From positions 1 through 9,908 of the forward strand of contig DAOTVD010000101.1 of NCBI GenBank assembly GCA_034437075.1: DNA of 9,908 nucleotides, given 5' to 3'. A program made the position numbers and the translations under genes. The stretch is from DAOTVD01 sp034437075. GTDB lineage: Bacteria > Chloroflexota > Anaerolineae > Aggregatilineales > J027. The notes under the pieces are model-generated. The model was not told where the DNA came from. It ran no database searches and saw only the letters and a program-made list of their open reading frames with translations. Position 1 is the first letter of the stretch. The number at the start of each line of letters is the position of its first letter. This document shows positions 7,182 through 9,908 of the stretch, piece by piece.

Positions 7182-7210
7182 ATGATAGCAGACTCTCCCC
7201 CGCCTGGCAA
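7182..7210 (-). promoter_or_regulatory. Promoter of gntR-korA-korB
   Basis: On the minus strand, TTGCCA (complement of 7205-7210) and TATCAT (complement of 7182-7187) are separated by exactly 17 bp. Each differs from the sigma-70 consensus at one position. The predicted start is near 7175, giving a leader of about 40 bases. Confidence 0.6.
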
Positions 7211-7315
7211 GCGGAAAATATATGGCCAAGTCATCCAAACAGCTTTTCAGACTGGAGAACCGAACATCCCTGGGCGTGAATGAAACCGCCAAACGGACTA
7301 AATCGAATTAACCTT

Positions 7316-7324
7316 TGTTATGAT
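7316..7324 (+). promoter_or_regulatory. Extended -10 element for the yitT-like/ywbE pair
   Basis: TGTTATGAT is an extended -10 (TG, one base, TATGAT) that would start transcription near 7331, about 84 bases before the ATG at 7415. No good -35 is present, which extended -10 promoters tolerate. Confidence 0.35.
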
Positions 7325-7414
7325 GCAGTCAGGAGCCATTTGGCAGTCGACAGGGGCGCGCCGATGCTTTAGAGTGTCGGCTATTGCATCTAAGAGAAAC
7401 GAGAAGATAAGCAC

Positions 7415-7870
7415 ATGTCGCAGCGGACTTTGACGATTATCTGGAATGGCATCCTGGGCATGCTGGGTATTGGCGGCGGGGTCGTCTACCGGAGTGGAAC
7501 GGTCGTGGGCGGCACCTATGCGCTGGCGCTCATCTTGCGGCGGCGCTTCGGCACGCCGATGTCCACGACCTATTTTTACACAGATACTGGCGTGATTATC
7601 GTGGCGGCGTTTGTCTTTGGCATCGAAGGCGCGCTATATGCCGCCGTGGTCTTGTTTCTGAACGGCGTCGCGCAGGATTACGTGATGGAAGGGCCGAGCG
7701 TCGTTCGCACGGCCATGATCGTGACGAACAAACCCGGCCCCATCGCCCAGCGAATCATGACCGAGCTTCAGGTAGCCGTCACGCGCACCACGGGCGAAGG
7801 GAGGTACACCAACGAGCAGCGCGACATCCTGCATGTGACCGTCTCACGCGCGAAAGCGCCCATCGCCTGA
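7415..7870 (+). CDS. YitT-family membrane protein, shortened at both ends
   Basis: A 151-residue protein matching the second half of YitT-type proteins, which usually have about 270-290 residues. Residues 7-42 carry a hydrophobic segment with the family's glycine-rich turn (GIGGGVVYRSG, 18-28) and 56-85 a further membrane hairpin. Residues about 97-143 match the start of the cytoplasmic C-terminal DUF2179 domain (TAMIVTNKPG, GEGRYTNEQRDILH). The N-terminal membrane segments are absent, and a stop in frame lies at 7391-7393. The last ~20 residues of DUF2179 are missing, where the frame ends directly on the ywbE start (TGATG). The ribosome binding site is weak (GAGAAG). It may be a decayed fragment or a genuine minimal variant. 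The intact reading frame and neighbour-like codon use argue that it is still translated. Function of the family is unknown. Confidence 0.75.
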   Translation: MSQRTLTIIWNGILGMLGIGGGVVYRSGTVVGGTYALALILRRRFGTPMSTTYFYTDTGVIIVAAFVFGIEGALYAAVVLFLNGVAQDYVMEGPSVVRTAMIVTNKPGPIAQRIMTELQVAVTRTTGEGRYTNEQRDILHVTVSRAKAPIA

Positions 7871-8067
7871 TGGACGGACGGTATCGGGCGAATGTGCGCC
7901 CCGGGCAAAAGGTCGCGATTGTGTTGAAGGCCGACCAGCGCACCGGGCGCCGGACGGAAGGCATTGTGGGGTCGCTTCTGACGAAATCCGCGTTTCATCC
8001 GCATGGCATCAAGGTGCGGTTGCAAGATGGGCAGGTCGGGCGGGTGGTGGCCATTTTGGACGCGTGA
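7870..8067 (+). CDS. ywbE: YwbE-family small protein
   Basis: A 65-residue soluble protein that resembles the full length of the YwbE (DUF2196) family: RANVRPGQKVAIVLKADQRT near the start, then GIVGSLLTKSA and HPHGIKVRLQDGQVGRV. The fold is expected to be a small beta-barrel, and the role is not established. The start ATG shares one base with the stop of the yitT-like gene and has no clear ribosome binding site of its own, so it is probably read by reinitiation. Its stop codon enters the outer stem of the cloverleaf structure at 8066-8158. Confidence 0.88.
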   Translation: MDGRYRANVRPGQKVAIVLKADQRTGRRTEGIVGSLLTKSAFHPHGIKVRLQDGQVGRVVAILDA

Positions 8068-8158
8068 GCCGGGGCGCGCGAGGATCGGCAGGGCCGATGG
8101 CGTGCTCGCTTCGCGAGCCGCCGGGGCGCGCTAGCGCCCCCCTCGCGCGCCCGCGCTC
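8066..8158. other. Cloverleaf-forming inverted repeat cluster between convergent genes
   Basis: The 93 bases fold into a four-way junction with no unpaired base at the junction. The outer stem pairs 8066-8083 with 8141-8158 (16 of 18 pairs). Hairpin 1 is 8084-8098 (ATCGGC, loop AGG). Hairpin 2 is 8099-8122 (ten pairs, one bulged T at 8103, loop TTC). Hairpin 3 is 8123-8140 (GGGGCGC, loop GCTA). The structure fills the space between two convergent genes, and both stop codons touch the outer stem. It lacks U-runs, so it is not a canonical terminator. It could still act as a bidirectional stop or RNA-end protector, or be a dispersed repeat. Confidence 0.8.
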
Positions 8159-9090
8159 TAGCGCAAAGCGCGCAATTGGCCGATGAGGTCGCGTTCCCGG
8201 TCGCTGAGTTGCGTGGGCAACATCACGCGCGCGGTCGCGTACAGATCGCCATGCACGGTGGGTTCTTTTAGGCGCGGCATGCCCTTGCCTCGTAAGCGAA
8301 AGCGAGCGCCGTTTTGCGTTTCAGGCGGAATATTCAACTCCACTGGTCCGTCTAGGGTGGGCACGCGCGCCGTGCCACCCAGTAACGCGGTGTATAGCGG
8401 CAATTCGAACTCGGTTTCGAGCTTATCGCCATCCCGCGTGAAGTTGTTGTCGGGCCGCACCTCCATCACGAGATACAGATCGCCACCGCCCGCTAAACCG
8501 CTCAGCCGGATTTTCGAGCCCGTCTTCACCCCCGGCGGAATCTTGACCTCGCGCCGCTCGCCGCTTTCCAGGCTCAGGGTGCGGGTGGCACCGTGGTAGG
8601 CTTCGTAGAGCGAAATCTGCACGGTTTGTTCATAGGCTGGGGCGGCGCGCGGTTGCGTGTATGCTTGCTCGGCGAAGCCTGAGCGCCCCCCGAAGCCCCC
8701 CGCCCCACGCCCAAAGAGCATTTCGAAGAAGTCGCTGAAGCCGCCCGCGCCGCCGAACATGTCTTCGGCATTGCCCGTGTAGGTATAACGCACATTCGGC
8801 CCCGGCCCGCCCGCGCCGCCCCATTGCGACCAATCGAAGCCGCCTTGCGCGCCGGCTTGTTGGTAGCGTTGCCAATCCGCGCCGAATTGCTCGTACTTCT
8901 GGCGCTTGTCGGGGTCGCTCAGCACCTCGTAAGCTTCGTTAATCTCTTTGAATTTTTGTTCGGCCTCGGCATTCCCTGGGTTTACGTCTGGGTGATACTT
9001 GCGGGCCAGCTTCCGATAGGCTTGTTTGATCGTTTTTTCGTCGGCGTCTCGCGAGACACCCAACGTTTGATAGTAGTCTTTATAATCCAT
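8158..9090 (-). CDS. CbpA-type J-domain co-chaperone (DnaJ family, no zinc finger)
   Basis: A 310-residue Hsp40 protein that would deliver substrates to DnaK and stimulate its ATPase in the cytoplasm. The J domain covers about 4-68 with the essential HPD at 33-35. A glycine/phenylalanine-rich linker runs from about 79 to 140. Two beta-rich C-terminal substrate-binding domains lie at about 153-225 and 226-292 (KIPPGVKTGSKIRLSG at 183-198, NIPPETQNGARFRLRGKGMP at 253-272). The CxxCxGxG zinc repeats of true DnaJ are absent, which places it with CbpA/DnaJ-class B proteins. Length is normal for that class. A GGGAGAG motif precedes the ATG. It is a single-gene unit, with no grpE or dnaK beside it. 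Confidence 0.93.
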   Translation of the reverse strand: MDYKDYYQTLGVSRDADEKTIKQAYRKLARKYHPDVNPGNAEAEQKFKEINEAYEVLSDPDKRQKYEQFGADWQRYQQAGAQGGFDWSQWGGAGGPGPNVRYTYTGNAEDMFGGAGGFSDFFEMLFGRGAGGFGGRSGFAEQAYTQPRAAPAYEQTVQISLYEAYHGATRTLSLESGERREVKIPPGVKTGSKIRLSGLAGGGDLYLVMEVRPDNNFTRDGDKLETEFELPLYTALLGGTARVPTLDGPVELNIPPETQNGARFRLRGKGMPRLKEPTVHGDLYATARVMLPTQLSDRERDLIGQLRALR

Positions 9091-9135
9091 AACAGTCTCT
9101 CTCCCGAATTGTGATGTACAGACTAGAGCGGGAGT

Positions 9136-9165
9136 GGTATAGGCTGAGATTCAAGGTTTGGGCAA
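9136..9165 (-). promoter_or_regulatory. Weak candidate promoter of the J-domain gene
   Basis: On the minus strand TTGCCC (complement of 9160-9165) and TATACC (complement of 9136-9141) are 18 bp apart, giving a leader of about 40 bases. Each matches consensus at four of six positions. I see no CIRCE element or convincing heat-shock sigma-factor promoter. Confidence 0.25.
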
Positions 9166-9241
9166 TCTTCACAAACGAATTGCTCATATTGTAGGCCCAG
9201 CAGATTAGAATCGCGTGGGATTCGTATCAGAAACGCGCAAT

Positions 9242-9264
9242 AAAAAAACCACTCATCAGAGTGG
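9242..9264 (-). terminator. Intrinsic terminator of the tRNA-Gln gene
   Basis: On the minus strand CCACTC-TGAT-GAGTGG forms a perfect 6-bp hairpin followed by seven T residues. It begins nine bases past the mature 3' end of the tRNA. Confidence 0.9.
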
Positions 9265-9273
9265 CCGATAGTT

Positions 9274-9345
9274 CTGGGGGACCAGGACTCGAACCTAGAC
9301 CAACGGATCCAAAGTCCGGTGTTCTGCCGATTAAACTATCCCCCA
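9274..9345 (-). tRNA. trnQ: tRNA-Gln (UUG)
   Basis: A 72-base tRNA. The acceptor stem pairs TGGGGGA with TCCCCCA, with discriminator G. The D arm is GTTT/GAAC with an eight-base loop. The anticodon loop CTTTGGA gives anticodon TTG, and the T arm is CTAGG-TTCGAGT-CCTGG. The U1-A72 end pair and the G73 are usual for glutamine tRNAs. CCA is not encoded and must be added after transcription. The top pair of the anticodon stem (position 27 with 43) is a C-U mismatch, and the other four pairs are sound. A promoter and a terminator of its own frame the gene, so it is a monocistronic unit. Confidence 0.95.
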
Positions 9346-9356
9346 TGGTGCGTTCG

Positions 9357-9385
9357 ATCATAGCAGCATCGCCAAACCACGACAA
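9357..9385 (-). promoter_or_regulatory. Promoter of tRNA-Gln
   Basis: On the minus strand TTGTCG (complement of 9380-9385) and TATGAT (complement of 9357-9362) are 17 bp apart, placing the start near 9350, about five bases before the mature tRNA. The MITE begins at 9401, only 15 bp upstream of the -35. Confidence 0.6.
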
Positions 9386-9400
9386 GGGCCAGCTTGCTAA

Positions 9401-9576
9401 GGCTTTTCCAAGTATTTAACTATGCCGCTTGCTTTTGTCGAAAAGGATACCGTCTTGATTTTACCCCCCTCTAGCTCCCCCCGAATTCAGGGGGAGAACT
9501 TACTCGTGCGCATAATAGCCCCTCCCTGAATTCGGGGAGGGGGATGGGGAGGAGTAATTATTTTTCTGGAAAAGCC
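9401..9576 (-). mobile_element. MITE-like element, copy 2 (176 bp, inverted)
   Basis: The reverse complement of this stretch matches 3161-3335 nearly throughout, with about seven differences by eye, mostly in the C/G-run region around the first hairpin. Ends are the same 10-bp inverted repeats, and both flanks are TAA (9398-9400 and 9577-9579). No protein is encoded. It lies between the tRNA-Gln promoter and the upstream region of the ABC-transporter gene. Confidence 0.87.
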
Positions 9577-9628
9577 TAAGTGCCATCTTGTGCCTATTCC
9601 ATCCATCGCACGAATGCGCGTTAGGGGT

Positions 9629-9634
9629 TATAAT
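9629..9634 (+). promoter_or_regulatory. Consensus -10 box before the ABC-transporter gene
   Basis: A perfect TATAAT lies about 50 bases upstream of the start codon. At 16-18 bp spacing the -35 position (around TCGCAC) is poor, so an activator may be needed or the match may be chance. Confidence 0.4.
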
Positions 9635-9662
9635 TCGTTCGAAATAGCGGGAAGTTAAATAT

Positions 9663-9675
9663 CCTTAAATTAAGG
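9663..9675. promoter_or_regulatory. Small inverted repeat overlapping the ribosome binding site
   Basis: CCTTAA-A-TTAAGG is a perfect 6-bp inverted repeat whose right arm runs into the AAGGAG ribosome binding site of the gene at 9686. It lies roughly 30-40 bases past the predicted transcription start and could be a repressor site. The single-base spacer makes an RNA hairpin unlikely. Confidence 0.25.
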
Positions 9676-9685
9676 AGAGCAGTTT

Positions 9686-9908
9686 ATGGCCCAAACACCC
9701 CCTGTTCTCGAAGTGAGGGGCATTACCAAGCGTTTTCCGGGCGTCTTAGCTAACGACAAAATTAACCTGACCTTACACAAAGGGAAGGTACTGGGTTTGC
9801 TGGGCGAAAACGGCGCCGGCAAAAGCACTCTCATGAATCTGATTTACGGCATGTACCAACCCGATAGCGGCCAAATCCTGGTCAATGGCCAGCCTGTGAC
9901 CATCCACG
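9686..9908 (+). CDS. ABC transporter ATPase, nucleoside/simple-sugar import type (5' part only)
   Basis: The first 74 codons of an ABC ATPase, cut by the window's right edge. The ATG has AAGGAG nine bases upstream. The peptide carries the start LEVRGITKRFPGVLAND and the Walker A motif GENGAGKST (40-48), followed by LMNLIYGMYQPDSGQILVNG. The FPG-V-AND stretch and the MNLIYGMYQPDSG stretch are characteristic of the double-domain ATPases that energise BmpA-linked nucleoside or simple-sugar importers (YufO/RbsA-like, usually about 500 residues). Walker B and the signature motif lie beyond the window, as would the permease genes. It is the first gene of a plus-strand unit. The substrate class is a resemblance call. 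Confidence 0.85.
   Translation, partial: MAQTPPVLEVRGITKRFPGVLANDKINLTLHKGKVLGLLGENGAGKSTLMNLIYGMYQPDSGQILVNGQPVTIH

Noticed and set aside
7322..7390. Possible three-way-junction leader (GATGCA with TGCATC enclosing two small hairpins) before the yitT-like gene
   Set aside because: The left arm overlaps the predicted -10 box and would not be in the transcript. The inner hairpins are short, and no riboswitch family is recognisable.
9091..9135. CIRCE or heat-shock promoter before the J-domain gene
   Set aside because: No TTAGCACTC/GAGTGCTAA pair is present. A CTTGAA-like match further upstream lacks a matching -10.
3161..9576. Composite transposon formed by the two inverted MITE copies
   Set aside because: The 6.1 kb between them is ordinary operon content with matching codon use and a tRNA-proximal end. 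Each copy has its own TAA duplication, so two independent insertions explain the arrangement better.

Overview
The window looks like an ordinary chromosomal stretch of a moderately GC-rich bacterium. A member of the Chloroflexota is my best guess. It rests on three things: a fused gamma-alpha KorA of about 610 residues paired with KorB, the mix of YitT-, YwbE- and CbpA-like genes, and the abundance of short dispersed repeats. This is inference from gene content, not from a marker gene.

Layout. At the left edge is the 5' part of an unrecognised minus-strand gene (1-210), which may be leaderless. A plus-strand fumarase/aspartase superfamily gene follows (342-1805; active-site residues favour aspartate ammonia-lyase). 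It converges with a minus-strand EamA/DMT transporter (1969-2889). The transporter sits between two 124-bp direct repeats (1762-1885 and 3021-3144), each carrying the last codons of the aspartase gene. The 615-bp gap 2890-3504 holds the second direct repeat, a 175-bp MITE-like element and a perfect palindrome that probably ends transcription of the next operon.

The central block is a minus-strand operon gntR(FCD)-korA-korB (7133 to 3505). Its three genes are tightly coupled (ATGA overlap, then a 3-bp gap), with a good sigma-70-like promoter and a possible operator in front. KorAB is predicted to oxidise 2-oxoglutarate to succinyl-CoA while reducing ferredoxin. The FCD-GntR protein is probably its local regulator.

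Divergent from this operon is a plus-strand pair: a YitT-family gene shortened at both ends (7415-7870), overlapping by one base with a ywbE-like gene (7870-8067). It converges with a minus-strand CbpA-type J-domain gene (8158-9090). The 90 bp between these two genes folds, on paper, into a cloverleaf with no unpaired base at the junction.

At the right are a tRNA-Gln(UUG) gene on the minus strand with its own promoter and intrinsic terminator, a second MITE copy in inverted orientation (9401-9576), and the start of a plus-strand ABC-transporter ATPase gene resembling those of nucleoside/simple-sugar importers, which runs off the window.

I found no defence system, phage, CRISPR array or transposase. 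The unusual content is in the noncoding DNA: a young MITE family with TAA target duplications, direct repeats bracketing the transporter gene, and the cloverleaf between convergent genes.
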